Shown: one piece after another, positions 1-8,866 of the stretch
Layout of the letters: each line of letters begins with the position of its first letter
Position numbering within the stretch: the stretch's first letter is position 1
DNA from: Cyclobacteriaceae bacterium
Lineage (GTDB): Bacteria > Bacteroidota > Bacteroidia > Cytophagales > Cyclobacteriaceae
Reading direction: 5' to 3'
NCBI GenBank assembly: GCA_020832305.1
Contig: JAFIEV010000042.1
Coordinates: 204,607-268,606, forward strand
Length of the DNA stretch: 64,000 nt
Translations under genes and position numbers: made by a program
Notes under the pieces: generated by a model
Told to the model about the DNA's origin: nothing
The model's input: the letters and a program-made list of their open reading frames with translations, nothing else
Database searches by the model: none

Positions 1-2479
1 ATGTATCTATAAATAACTGCTGATCGGTTTCTGTTCTGATTCTTGTAACAAAATTTTTAAATTCATTGCCATGATAGTAAAAAGTATCCAGCGCCAGATT
101 GAAAGAAGATTTTTTAAATGGGATTTCAAAGATGTTAAAGGCTTCACTGTGCTTTTTCTCTTCTGTGGGACGATAACTGGCCAGTTGATCGAAATCCAAA
201 TATGTAGCCCTGATGTCCAGATAGCGGGGGCTTGTCACATTAGCATCTTCAGGCTGTAAAGACCAAAAACCATGAGCCTCAAATTGGGTCCTGCCCAAAT
301 TGCACTGAAACTGCTCTATTTCCCAGCTTCCATGCTGCCAGTTCAGATTGCCACGTAAATTTTCCATTGAAAAAGGATGATTGGAAAGTCCTCCCCTGAG
401 CTCCTGCAATGTTAGTTCTGCCCTGTTTAAACCATCGGCATATTGTAACCGCAATTGTGCTCTTCCCTTAAAGTTGCGGAGGGCTTCGGTTGCGTAATCT
501 TTTGGAAGCTGTTTCTTTCCTTTAACTGTCAAAACATCTTCAACATACAGGTTATCTGAAGTAATAAGGGTCTGGACAAGTGTACTACCTTGCTTTTTAT
601 CCTCAAACCACAATGGGTAATTTGCAACAAAGCCCTTCAGGCTGATATCAGAACGGTCCCACAAAAACTGTGCGGGTTCAATTGTAAGTGTATCATGACC
701 TACCTGTATGCGTGCTTTGAAATTTTTCAGGCTATGGCCATAACCTGAAAAGTCTCCCGAAAGCGATTCTATGGAAAAAACACCTTTTGGTAATCGATAG
801 CGCTGTTTTATTTCATTAACGCTGGTATAAAAGAAAAATGAACCCCTGGCATTTTCCACCACATCACCGGATTTTAAACTATCTGCCATCTGATATTTTT
901 TAAAGTCATCAAAATAGATTTTAGGTGATTCAAAAGCTATTGCTACTTCAATTTTATGATCAGGCTTGTGAAATATCGCCGGCAGGTTATTAATACCACC
1001 TTGCAATTTCATATGGGTTTTTCCTTTGACAAAGGATAAGTTAGTTAGGCTTACTTTACCCGACTGCATTTCGGCATCGAGGTTCAATTTTTGAAATGGA
1101 ATATCCACACCGGGAATCTTCAGCTGTAAATCCCTTATAACAAGATGGCTGTCGACACCTTCTTTCAAACGAGACCATTGATTCTGAGGCATATTCAAAT
1201 CGACGAGCTCATTAAAATTCATTTGTAATGAAACCTTGCCGGTCATCATGTTTTCAGGCCCCAGGTTGAAAAAAGATGAAACAAACCTGAGATCAAGCTC
1301 AGAATGTAAATTGACGTTTATATATGGGTCGGTAAAGTCCTTGAGCAATAAATTGGCACTGAATATCCCTTCAGCAGGTTTTGCATAAAAATTATCAATC
1401 CGCAACAAACTACTTTCCAGGGAGTGGTTTTCTCCATTGGTATAATAAGCCTTAAATTGCATATCATTAATCTTCTCTTTAGACGCATTGTTTTGAAAAA
1501 ATGCATCCTCACATCCAAAGTTTGCCTCTATGGCAGGGGTATTACCCGAAGCCAGTGATCCTTCAACCGTAGCCTCGAAAAATACCCTGCCGCTATGCTG
1601 GTAGTCTCTTAGCCGTTCTGCCACTTCATTTGGAAGCAGACTGAATATCAAATTAAAATCGGGTTTTTGACCGTTAAATCTGAGATTTGCATATAATTCT
1701 TCATTAAAAATGATATAGCCTGATGCCGAAAAAATAGCTTGCTGCAAACTCAGTGATGCTTTTAATAATTCAAGTTTTTCATTCTCTTTGTCAAATACAA
1801 AATTTGAATTGATGATAACATTCTTATCATAGAGAAACGTTTTTTCTCCTGACTGTAAAAGGTCAAAGGTAAATTGTGTATCAAGGGCCACATTCAGGTA
1901 TTTTTTGCTTTTTTGAATACTGCTTTTCAGCTTTTCAAAATGGAGACGTGTTTCCTGCAAACTTAACTTGTCTGTTTTTCTGACTTCAAAATCTTTAATA
2001 ACAATTTGTTTCAATTCAAATTGAAGTGCCTCTCCTGACTTTTGCATTGAAGTATCACTTTGCACATTTTGAATCCCCTTGGCAATCATGATATTGTAAT
2101 TTTTTTCTTCATCAATCTCCAGGTGTATATGTCCCCCTTCAATTAATATCTTTTTCACTGCATAATTGCCGCGCAAGAGTTCTAATATATCAAATCCGAT
2201 ATATACATCATTTATGCGATAAATTGGATTTTCAATTTGTTGTTTTGACTCATAAAAGGCAACCTGCCGGAGATCCAGTGATACATAGGGAAAATTCTTA
2301 AAAAGGTGGATCCTGCTTTCCGCAAGGGTAAGGTGACCTGAAAATCCTTGATTAAGCTGCTCAATGAATACCCGTTTAATCTTTTCCTGCTGATGATAGG
2401 CCAAAAAAAATACACCGATAAATAGTAAAATGGCAACGAATACCAAGCTTAAAATCCAGCGCAAAATTAATTTAACCAT
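1..2479 (-). CDS. AsmA-like envelope protein, N-terminal part (partial)
   Basis: An open frame of about 826 codons runs from an ATG to the left edge of the window without a stop, so the C-terminus is missing. Residues about 4-25 form one hydrophobic segment (after Met-Val-Lys), followed by a long, beta-rich, low-cysteine region with repeated filament-like strands, as in AsmA/TamB-type proteins that are anchored in the inner membrane and span towards the outer membrane. Family knowledge points to a role in lipid transport or envelope assembly; this is inference from architecture, as no catalytic motif is visible. It is transcribed away from menD with a 198-base divergent spacer. A plain large DUF748-type protein is the main alternative. 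Confidence 0.6.
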   Translation of the reverse strand, partial: MVKLILRWILSLVFVAILLFIGVFFLAYHQQEKIKRVFIEQLNQGFSGHLTLAESRIHLFKNFPYVSLDLRQVAFYESKQQIENPIYRINDVYIGFDILELLRGNYAVKKILIEGGHIHLEIDEEKNYNIMIAKGIQNVQSDTSMQKSGEALQFELKQIVIKDFEVRKTDKLSLQETRLHFEKLKSSIQKSKKYLNVALDTQFTFDLLQSGEKTFLYDKNVIINSNFVFDKENEKLELLKASLSLQQAIFSASGYIIFNEELYANLRFNGQKPDFNLIFSLLPNEVAERLRDYQHSGRVFFEATVEGSLASGNTPAIEANFGCEDAFFQNNASKEKINDMQFKAYYTNGENHSLESSLLRIDNFYAKPAEGIFSANLLLKDFTDPYINVNLHSELDLRFVSSFFNLGPENMMTGKVSLQMNFNELVDLNMPQNQWSRLKEGVDSHLVIRDLQLKIPGVDIPFQKLNLDAEMQSGKVSLTNLSFVKGKTHMKLQGGINNLPAIFHKPDHKIEVAIAFESPKIYFDDFKKYQMADSLKSGDVVENARGSFFFYTSVNEIKQRYRLPKGVFSIESLSGDFSGYGHSLKNFKARIQVGHDTLTIEPAQFLWDRSDISLKGFVANYPLWFEDKKQGSTLVQTLITSDNLYVEDVLTVKGKKQLPKDYATEALRNFKGRAQLRLQYADGLNRAELTLQELRGGLSNHPFSMENLRGNLNWQHGSWEIEQFQCNLGRTQFEAHGFWSLQPEDANVTSPRYLDIRATYLDFDQLASYRPTEEKKHSEAFNIFEIPFKKSSFNLALDTFYYHGNEFKNFVTRIRTETDQQLFIDT

Positions 2480-2623
2480 ATAATTGCATTTTATTACAAA
2501 ATAATTATTCTACATTTAGCAACCTCGCATAGTGGTATTCAGACATACAATTCCCCTGCATCAACCGACAGAAAAGCTATATAGCTAATAATTCATCAGG
2601 CGTAGGATTTAGTAGTTTTTGCG

Positions 2624-2631
2624 TAGTTTTG
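2624..2631 (+). promoter_or_regulatory. Putative -7 promoter element of menD
   Basis: TAGTTTTG fits the Bacteroidota -7 consensus TAnnTTTG and lies 46 bases upstream of the menD start. I do not see a clear TTG -33 element at the right distance, so this is a weak call. Confidence 0.3.
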
Positions 2632-2677
2632 AAAACATAAAAGCAAAACGAAAAATTCAGATAGGGGTTTCATTTAT

Positions 2678-4366
2678 ATGATCATACAATCTATTGCAGA
2701 TATTCCTGAAATTTGCTTTCGCAAAGGTTTACGCCGGGTGGTTATTTCACCGGGTTCAAGGAGTGCACATATTACACTGGCTTTTGCTCAACATTTGGGA
2801 ATTGAAAAATATGTTGTCCCCGATGAAAGGGCAGCAGCCTATATTGCCCTGGGTATGAGTTATGCAGATGGCAAGCCTACCGCCCTGATTTGTACATCTG
2901 GCACTGCCGGGATCAATTTCTACCCTGCTATTACAGAGGCTTATTATCAACAATTGCCTTTACTAGTATTTACAGCAGACCGCCCTCCGGAGTGGGTTGA
3001 TCAACAGGATGGTCAAACCATACGTCAGCGGCAATTATTTTTAAATCACATTAAAGGCTATTACGACTTTCCTCTCCCCGATGGTCACAAAGATACCCTA
3101 TGGCACAGTCACAGGATCATCAGTGAGGCCATTAACCTGGCCTGTGTCAGAGATAAAGGCCCGGTTCATATCAATATTCCCATCCGGGAACCTTTTTACC
3201 CTGAGCCTGGAGAGACTTTCACTGCCGGTAAGAATTTAAAAATTATAGATGAAGATTTTTTTTCCAGGCATCTTACAAATGCGGAATGGGATAACCATGT
3301 ACAAGAGCTCCGGCAATTTAAAAAAATACTAATTGTTGCTGGTCAGGGAATGACTGACCCAGATTTGACAGAGGTACTTGAAAAATTGTCAGCACAACAC
3401 AACATACCGATTTCAGGAGATGTGCTATCCAACCTCCATACAATGCAAGGATTGATACGGCACCATGATCTGTATTGCAAAAACAATGCATCGATATTGC
3501 AGCCAGACCTGGTAATTAGTTTTGGCAAGTCATTGATTAGTAAGAATTTTAAACTCTTTTTACGATCTGCCAGTTCCATAGGGCATTGGCATATACAGGA
3601 AGACGGCTATGTTCCAGATACCTTTCAGTCTTTAAGGCGCATATTCCGGTGCTCACCTTTAGTATTTTTCAGCAAAATGCTGGCAGAAAAAGATTTAAAT
3701 GCCGATAAAACTTATTTAGAAAACTGGCTCAAATTAGAAGGGGAAGCTTCAAGAGCACTGCAAAACTGGTCAATTGAAGCTGAATTCGGTGAAATGACAG
3801 CTACCCGCAGGATATTAGAAAATATTCCTGCCGATATTGACTTGCATCTTGCCAACAGTATGCCGGTTCGCTATGCCAACATCTGGGCTGTTAATCAGAC
3901 AAATACCAGGGTTTTCTCAAACAGGGGTACCAGTGGAATAGATGGTTGTAATAGTACCGCTGTAGGTTCAGCCCTGGCCTCAAAACGAAAAACTCTTTTA
4001 ATCACCGGAGATCTGGCCTTCTTTTATGACCGCAATGGTTTATGGCACCCCCATTTGCCACAAAACCTTAAAATAGTAATCATGAATAATGGAGGTGGGG
4101 GTATCTTTCGCCTGATTGAAGGACCCAACAGGCAGGCAGATTATCTCAAATATTTTGAAACACCACACGGGCTCACTGCACATAGCTGCGCTGAGGAAAT
4201 GGGGTTGCAGTATCTGACGGCTCATAATACAGAAGAATTAGAAAAATGCCTTCCAGGATTCTTAAAGGATTTCAGTAAACCGGCTATTTTGGAAGTTTTT
4301 TCCAAGGGTGATACAAACCAGAAAACCTTTACATTGTATAAAGAAATGATGACCCGAATTACCTGA
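2678..4366 (+). CDS. menD: MenD, SEPHCHC synthase (menaquinone biosynthesis)
   Basis: 2-succinyl-5-enolpyruvyl-6-hydroxy-3-cyclohexene-1-carboxylate synthase, the thiamine-diphosphate enzyme that joins isochorismate and 2-oxoglutarate in menaquinone synthesis. Visible landmarks: the SPGSRSA motif (residues 24-30), the cofactor-activating Glu50 in DERAA, the SNRGTSGIDG stretch (414-423), and the ThDP/Mg motif starting GDLAFFYDRNGLW (444-456) and ending NNGGGGIF (470-477). The length of 562 residues is normal. menE follows after six bases, so the two are co-transcribed. The third enzyme of this branch, menC, lies 50 kb away in the same window; menB and menF are not here. Confidence 0.96.
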   Translation: MIIQSIADIPEICFRKGLRRVVISPGSRSAHITLAFAQHLGIEKYVVPDERAAAYIALGMSYADGKPTALICTSGTAGINFYPAITEAYYQQLPLLVFTADRPPEWVDQQDGQTIRQRQLFLNHIKGYYDFPLPDGHKDTLWHSHRIISEAINLACVRDKGPVHINIPIREPFYPEPGETFTAGKNLKIIDEDFFSRHLTNAEWDNHVQELRQFKKILIVAGQGMTDPDLTEVLEKLSAQHNIPISGDVLSNLHTMQGLIRHHDLYCKNNASILQPDLVISFGKSLISKNFKLFLRSASSIGHWHIQEDGYVPDTFQSLRRIFRCSPLVFFSKMLAEKDLNADKTYLENWLKLEGEASRALQNWSIEAEFGEMTATRRILENIPADIDLHLANSMPVRYANIWAVNQTNTRVFSNRGTSGIDGCNSTAVGSALASKRKTLLITGDLAFFYDRNGLWHPHLPQNLKIVIMNNGGGGIFRLIEGPNRQADYLKYFETPHGLTAHSCAEEMGLQYLTAHNTEELEKCLPGFLKDFSKPAILEVFSKGDTNQKTFTLYKEMMTRIT

Positions 4367-4372
4367 AATAAT

Positions 4373-5515
4373 ATGGCTGCTTTCGAAATAGATGGACTGG
4401 TCATTGAGGCAGGAAAAATACCAGAAATTGATATTGCCGCCCTCGATATCTCTGATGTTGCCCGCAGAACGCTGTGCTTTGCCAGAGAATGGATCAGTGG
4501 TACTGAAGTATTTTTGCAGAAAAGCTCGGGGTCTACCGGAGCTCCCAAAAATATCCATATTTATCGTAAACATATGGAGACCAGTGCAATGCGCACACTT
4601 GAAGCACTGCAACTACAAAAAGGGGACCGTGCACTACTTTGTCTTGACCCATCGTATATCGCCGGAAAAATGATGATCGTAAGGGCGCTTGCAGGCGGGC
4701 TTACGCTTCAGTGTATAGCGCCTCAATCAAACCCTCTGTGTGATAAAAGTTTGAAAAACCCCATGCATTTTGCCGCAATGGTTCCCCTGCAGATGGTCGA
4801 ATATCTGCAACATCGCGAAGACTCTCCACTTGATGAATTAAAAGTAAAAGCCATAATTCTCGGTGGGGGAAAGGTTAGTTCATACTTAAAAGAGAAACTT
4901 TGCAATATTACAATGCCAGTTTATCAGACTTTCGGAATGACAGAAACCGTTTCGCATATTGCATTGCAGAAAATCAGCGATACAGATGCAGATGAATGCT
5001 TTCACTGTCTGAGTGGCGTTGACATTCAAAAAGATGAAAATGGTTGTCTTATGATCAGGGCTGATGTCACAGGACAAAAATGGCTCTATACCAATGACTT
5101 GGTGGAGATCCATGGAAAAGGGAGGTTTACCTGGCTTGGAAGAAAAGACAATATTATCAATAGTGGAGGTATTAAGATAATACCAGAGCAGGTAGAATCG
5201 ATAATCGAGCAGCACCGAAATGAAAGGTTTAAAAACAATTTGCTGATAGAAAAGTTAGAAGATTTCAGATGGGGTGAAATGGTATGTATTTTTATCGAGG
5301 GAAGTCCGGATCAGGATATGCTTCATAAAATGCTTAGTGAAAGTAGTAGTTTTTTAAAAAAGGCCGAAATGCCTAAGAAAATATGCATTTGTGAAAGCTT
5401 TGCCTATACCCAAAACGGAAAAATTCAAAGGAAAGAAACGGCAGTAAAATGGTTAAAAAAATCTTTATCACATCCGCAATTTTATTATTCATTGCCTTTA
5501 AAGCAGATGTATTGA
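4373..5515 (+). CDS. menE: MenE, o-succinylbenzoate-CoA ligase
   Basis: Adenylate-forming ligase that activates o-succinylbenzoate with CoA. The AMP-binding P-loop SSGSTGAPK sits near residue 51, the aromatic-Gly-Met-Thr-Glu-Thr adenine motif (TFGMTETVSHI) near 185, and the hinge region with YTNDLVEI and GRKDNIINSGG near 240-265. At 380 residues it is shorter than proteobacterial MenE, in keeping with the compact Bacteroidota form. The family-typical end (NGKIQRKE plus a short helix) is followed by about 20 extra residues that overlap the start of the next gene. Function is secure from the motifs and the menD neighbour. Confidence 0.92.
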   Translation: MAAFEIDGLVIEAGKIPEIDIAALDISDVARRTLCFAREWISGTEVFLQKSSGSTGAPKNIHIYRKHMETSAMRTLEALQLQKGDRALLCLDPSYIAGKMMIVRALAGGLTLQCIAPQSNPLCDKSLKNPMHFAAMVPLQMVEYLQHREDSPLDELKVKAIILGGGKVSSYLKEKLCNITMPVYQTFGMTETVSHIALQKISDTDADECFHCLSGVDIQKDENGCLMIRADVTGQKWLYTNDLVEIHGKGRFTWLGRKDNIINSGGIKIIPEQVESIIEQHRNERFKNNLLIEKLEDFRWGEMVCIFIEGSPDQDMLHKMLSESSSFLKKAEMPKKICICESFAYTQNGKIQRKETAVKWLKKSLSHPQFYYSLPLKQMY

Positions 5516-5928
5516 AAGCGCAATTAAGTGCCCGTGCCAACACCACAGGTGAAGAAATGCTAAGCATGAAAATTACTGTAAAAGGACTCAGAAGCGACAA
5601 AGGAAAAATCTGGCTATCAATATTTAACAGTGAGGCTGGCTTTCCCGAAAATCATCAATCGGCTTTTTTCACTGATGTAATTATACTCCCCAATGGAGAA
5701 AAAACTTTTTGGGTTACTGGTTTACCCATTGGTCAATATGCCATTGCATTATTGCATGACGAAAATGGTAACGGCATTATGGACAAAAATTTAATAGGGC
5801 TACCTACAGAAGGCTACGGTCTAAGTAATAATCCGCCAAAAAAAATGCGTGCACCCAGATTTTCAGAGGCAAAACTTGAATTGATGCATTCAAAGCAAGA
5901 AATTAGCATCGAAATGCAATATTTTTAA
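5449..5928 (+). CDS. DUF2141-family secreted protein
   Basis: A 159-residue protein with a clear signal peptide (Lys-Lys start, hydrophobic core, cut after about residue 25 near KAQ) and a DUF2141 domain: the GKIWLSIFNS, GLPIGQYAIALLHDENGNGIMDKN and GLPTEGYGLSNN stretches are typical. The domain is a small periplasmic beta-sandwich of unknown function. The ATG lies inside menE and the two reading frames overlap by 67 bases; the overlap encodes this protein's signal peptide, so the start cannot be moved downstream. It is probably co-translated with menE. Confidence 0.8.
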   Translation: MVKKIFITSAILLFIAFKADVLKAQLSARANTTGEEMLSMKITVKGLRSDKGKIWLSIFNSEAGFPENHQSAFFTDVIILPNGEKTFWVTGLPIGQYAIALLHDENGNGIMDKNLIGLPTEGYGLSNNPPKKMRAPRFSEAKLELMHSKQEISIEMQYF

Positions 5929-5931
5929 TCC

Positions 5932-6705
5932 ATGGACCCTCAAATTTTAATATCGAGTGTAATCTTCAGGTACGATACCACTCAATTACCCCCTCCATTT
6001 TGCTACAGATATACCTTGCATCTAAGGTTTGATCCTGATGAAGTAAAAACCAATTATAATCATCATTATTATGGCAGGGAAGAACTCGAAGAAGAAGAAA
6101 TTCTCGAAGAAGGTTTTAGCCATAATGACGATTTTACATGGAAAGGAAATTTGCCTGGCATTTGGAAAAGTGTATTGCTCGATAAAATCGAAAAATCAAA
6201 TTACAGGAAGAAAAAGAAAAATTCAGAGCATGAGCCGCAACTGGAAATTTCACTGAATTATGCAGATGGTAATGAAGAAGTAAAACATCCTGATGATTTA
6301 AGGTCATGGGAATTTCTACTCCAGGAGGTGGTTCAAGCTATTTTTGAGCTTGGTAAAAAGGAAATGCCTCTTAAAATCAGCTATTTGTTTAAAAATGAAG
6401 ATTTGCAAATTCTTAAAGTATTTGAAATGACTTTTGCCGAACGGAAATCAACGCTTACAGAAGAGGTAGGTGGCAAGCGTAAGTACCCAAAAGTGCTTTC
6501 CTGGGATGTTGCACTAAGAATGTTAAGAAATATTTATGCTCTCGACTATGATGCCGAGAAGTCCTTAAAAGGTGAAATGCCTTCCAGGCAGGGTCGTTTT
6601 ATAGATCCTGGTGAAGGTATCTGGTATAAATTAGGTGAAGGTGTTACCAATCCGGAACCTGGTATTAATATACTGGAGAAAGTAAAAGAGGCATTTGATG
6701 CATAA
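5932..6705 (+). CDS. Conserved hypothetical protein, 257 aa, charged
   Basis: I do not recognise this family. The protein is soluble, without signal peptide or membrane segment. It has an acidic run (EELEEEEILEE, residues about 49-59), a lysine-rich run (RKKKK, about 91-95) and a Trp/Tyr-rich C-terminal half. It begins three bases after the DUF2141 stop, which places it last in the menD-menE-DUF2141 operon, and a terminator follows directly. Codon use matches its neighbours. Confidence 0.65.
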   Translation: MDPQILISSVIFRYDTTQLPPPFCYRYTLHLRFDPDEVKTNYNHHYYGREELEEEEILEEGFSHNDDFTWKGNLPGIWKSVLLDKIEKSNYRKKKKNSEHEPQLEISLNYADGNEEVKHPDDLRSWEFLLQEVVQAIFELGKKEMPLKISYLFKNEDLQILKVFEMTFAERKSTLTEEVGGKRKYPKVLSWDVALRMLRNIYALDYDAEKSLKGEMPSRQGRFIDPGEGIWYKLGEGVTNPEPGINILEKVKEAFDA

Positions 6706-6741
6706 AAAAACCTTTCGACGATTAACGGCAAAAGGTTTTTT
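6704..6741. terminator. Bidirectional intrinsic terminator
   Basis: Arms AAAAAACCTTT and AAAGGTTTTTT pair perfectly around a 15-base loop, between two convergent genes. The A-run on one side and T-run on the other let it work on both strands: for the menD operon and for the M16 gene pair. Confidence 0.75.
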
Positions 6742-6762
6742 ATGAATTTTAGATGCAACTAA

Positions 6763-8838
6763 TTATGGCATACTAAAAGATGCTTTATCAAGGCCACTAT
6801 TGATGCTGATATTTTGAACTTCAGCTTGTAACTTCATAGGTCCCATCGGCTGTACAATGGTGTAGGGAAATTTAATTCCATCAACTTCCTTATAATTTTC
6901 AAAATCCATACTTTGTTCAACCGGTCCCTGTGGGGTGTTGACAAAAGTTACAGAGCGTAGTTTTAAACCGCTTTCCACATCATAGTAAGCAATAGATTTA
7001 CTACCTGAGGGCAGTTGATATTCAATGGCGTATGCCTTTTTAGACCCAATTTGCTCAACTCCTGTCAATTTCGGATCAATTCCATAATCAGAAAAAGCAA
7101 GTTCGGGAAATACAGCCGCCTGAAAAGCCATATCTTTTGCCATTTCGTCACTAACCGGCATTTTACTGCCCATTTGAGAAATGCCTCCTTTTTCGCCATC
7201 AAAATACTGCACCATAACAGGATTGCCGTTCATGCTTACTTCATTATACGACATATTAGGCGCTTTATTCATCAGAGTTATTCGGAGGTTTTGCCCCTGA
7301 ATAGAAGCGGTAAGATCAATTTTAACATCTTCTACCCCGCTGGCTTTGTCCTTTCCTCCAAGTGCTTTAAAATACTTTTCAAGTACATCGGTCACCGTAA
7401 GACCAGTAGGAAGATCACTTTGTTCAATAACACGGCCGAAGGCGTCATATAATTCTACATCGCCGGTTTTGCTGAATTTTGCCAGGGTTGGCATTACTTC
7501 ATCTTTATTGCCGGCGACTACGATATATGCATTCTCAGGTTTGAGGTATTTGTTTGCCATTTCCTGTACATCCTGCACAGATACGGCACTTAACTTTTCA
7601 AGATAGGTAGTATAGTAATCCTTTGGCAGTTTATATCTTTCAACATTATAGGCATAGCTGGCAATAACCCTCGGGCTTTCCAGCGAACGTGCAAAACTAC
7701 CATTCATAAAGCTCTTGGTCAGTTCCAGGTCTTCAGTATTTACCGGACTTTCCCTGAGCATTTGCATTTCTTTCAGAATTTCTGTAACCGTACTATCAGT
7801 CACACTATTGCGCACCTCAGTTCTGGCCCTCCAGCTACCCACCAGGCGGTCGGTACTAAGATTTGACCCGGCTCCATAAGTCCAGCCTTTATCTTCACGA
7901 AGATTCTGGATGAGTCTTCCCGAGAAAATTCCACCACCCAAAATACTATTCATGACACTGGCCTTGATGGCGTCAGGTGCTCCTGGTTGTAAATCTACAG
8001 GATAGGTAACAGTAACGACAGATTGAACTGCCCCTTTGCGCTCGGCCAGCGCTACCCGGTTACTTTCAGGCTGTTCAGGCTTAGGGTAAATATGTCTAGG
8101 TACTTCTCCCTTCTGCCATTTGCCAAAATACCTTTTAACCAATTTTTTTGCTTCCCTGGTATTGATATCCCCTACGATGATCAGATATGCAATATTGGGT
8201 TTGAAATAGGTATTATAATAATTTACAAGGTCTTCTCTTTGTATATTCTTCAGAGTTTCTTCGGTAGTTATTTCACTGTAGGGATGGCCATCCCCATAGC
8301 GAAGTTTCTGAGAAACATTGGAGGCAATCGCGTTGGCGTTACTTGGGACGTTAGCGAGACTCGAAATTTGTTGGGTACGGCTTTTCTCCAGTTCTTCCTC
8401 TGGAAATGTTGGGTTCATAAGTACATCGGTCATGATTTCCAACAGCTTATTCTGATGTTTTTTGAGAGCAGATCCAAATACACCAGATGAAAAGGTACTA
8501 AGGGACGCGCCGATAAAGTCTATTTCTTCATCGATTTGTGCTTTACTGCGGCTTAAAGTTCCAGACCTCATCAGGTCACCGGCAAGTTCAATATAGCCGG
8601 TCTTATCACCTTCAAGTACAGGGTCTTTATCAAGGCTGATTTGAAAAGACACGACAGGTACTTTTCTATTCTCTACTACAATTACCTTTATGCCGTTTTT
8701 TGTGGTAAAAGTTTGATAGGATCCCATCTGAATGGTTGGTGCAGGACCTGGCTCCGGGGCTTTGCTGCGATCTGTTTGCGCTTGGGTATTTGTCGCAAAA
8801 ACCAGACAGGAAAGTATAATTATAAACAGATTTTTCAT
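6763..8838 (-). CDS. M16-family protein, non-catalytic type, with C-terminal LolA-like domain
   Basis: Insulinase/pitrilysin-fold protein of 691 residues with a signal peptide (cut after TQAQ, about residue 21). The N-terminal two thirds hold the tandem M16 domains, but at the place of the zinc motif HxxEH it reads GYIELAGDLMRSGT, so the metal ligands are missing. About 200 further C-terminal residues (from about 485) resemble an outer-membrane lipoprotein-sorting (LolA/LolB-like) beta domain. It lies 28 bases downstream of an M16 gene with intact HxxEH. Paired active and inactive M16 subunits are known to form one enzyme, and that is the likely arrangement here. Confidence 0.85.
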   Translation of the reverse strand: MKNLFIIILSCLVFATNTQAQTDRSKAPEPGPAPTIQMGSYQTFTTKNGIKVIVVENRKVPVVSFQISLDKDPVLEGDKTGYIELAGDLMRSGTLSRSKAQIDEEIDFIGASLSTFSSGVFGSALKKHQNKLLEIMTDVLMNPTFPEEELEKSRTQQISSLANVPSNANAIASNVSQKLRYGDGHPYSEITTEETLKNIQREDLVNYYNTYFKPNIAYLIIVGDINTREAKKLVKRYFGKWQKGEVPRHIYPKPEQPESNRVALAERKGAVQSVVTVTYPVDLQPGAPDAIKASVMNSILGGGIFSGRLIQNLREDKGWTYGAGSNLSTDRLVGSWRARTEVRNSVTDSTVTEILKEMQMLRESPVNTEDLELTKSFMNGSFARSLESPRVIASYAYNVERYKLPKDYYTTYLEKLSAVSVQDVQEMANKYLKPENAYIVVAGNKDEVMPTLAKFSKTGDVELYDAFGRVIEQSDLPTGLTVTDVLEKYFKALGGKDKASGVEDVKIDLTASIQGQNLRITLMNKAPNMSYNEVSMNGNPVMVQYFDGEKGGISQMGSKMPVSDEMAKDMAFQAAVFPELAFSDYGIDPKLTGVEQIGSKKAYAIEYQLPSGSKSIAYYDVESGLKLRSVTFVNTPQGPVEQSMDFENYKEVDGIKFPYTIVQPMGPMKLQAEVQNISINSGLDKASFSMP

Positions 8839-8866
8839 AATTCAGAAATTTTTTCGGGAGGTGAAA

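Noticed and set aside
1318-2436. Two minus-strand frames of 66 and 74 codons
   Set aside because: Both lie in other frames within the long AsmA-like reading frame and have no features of their own.
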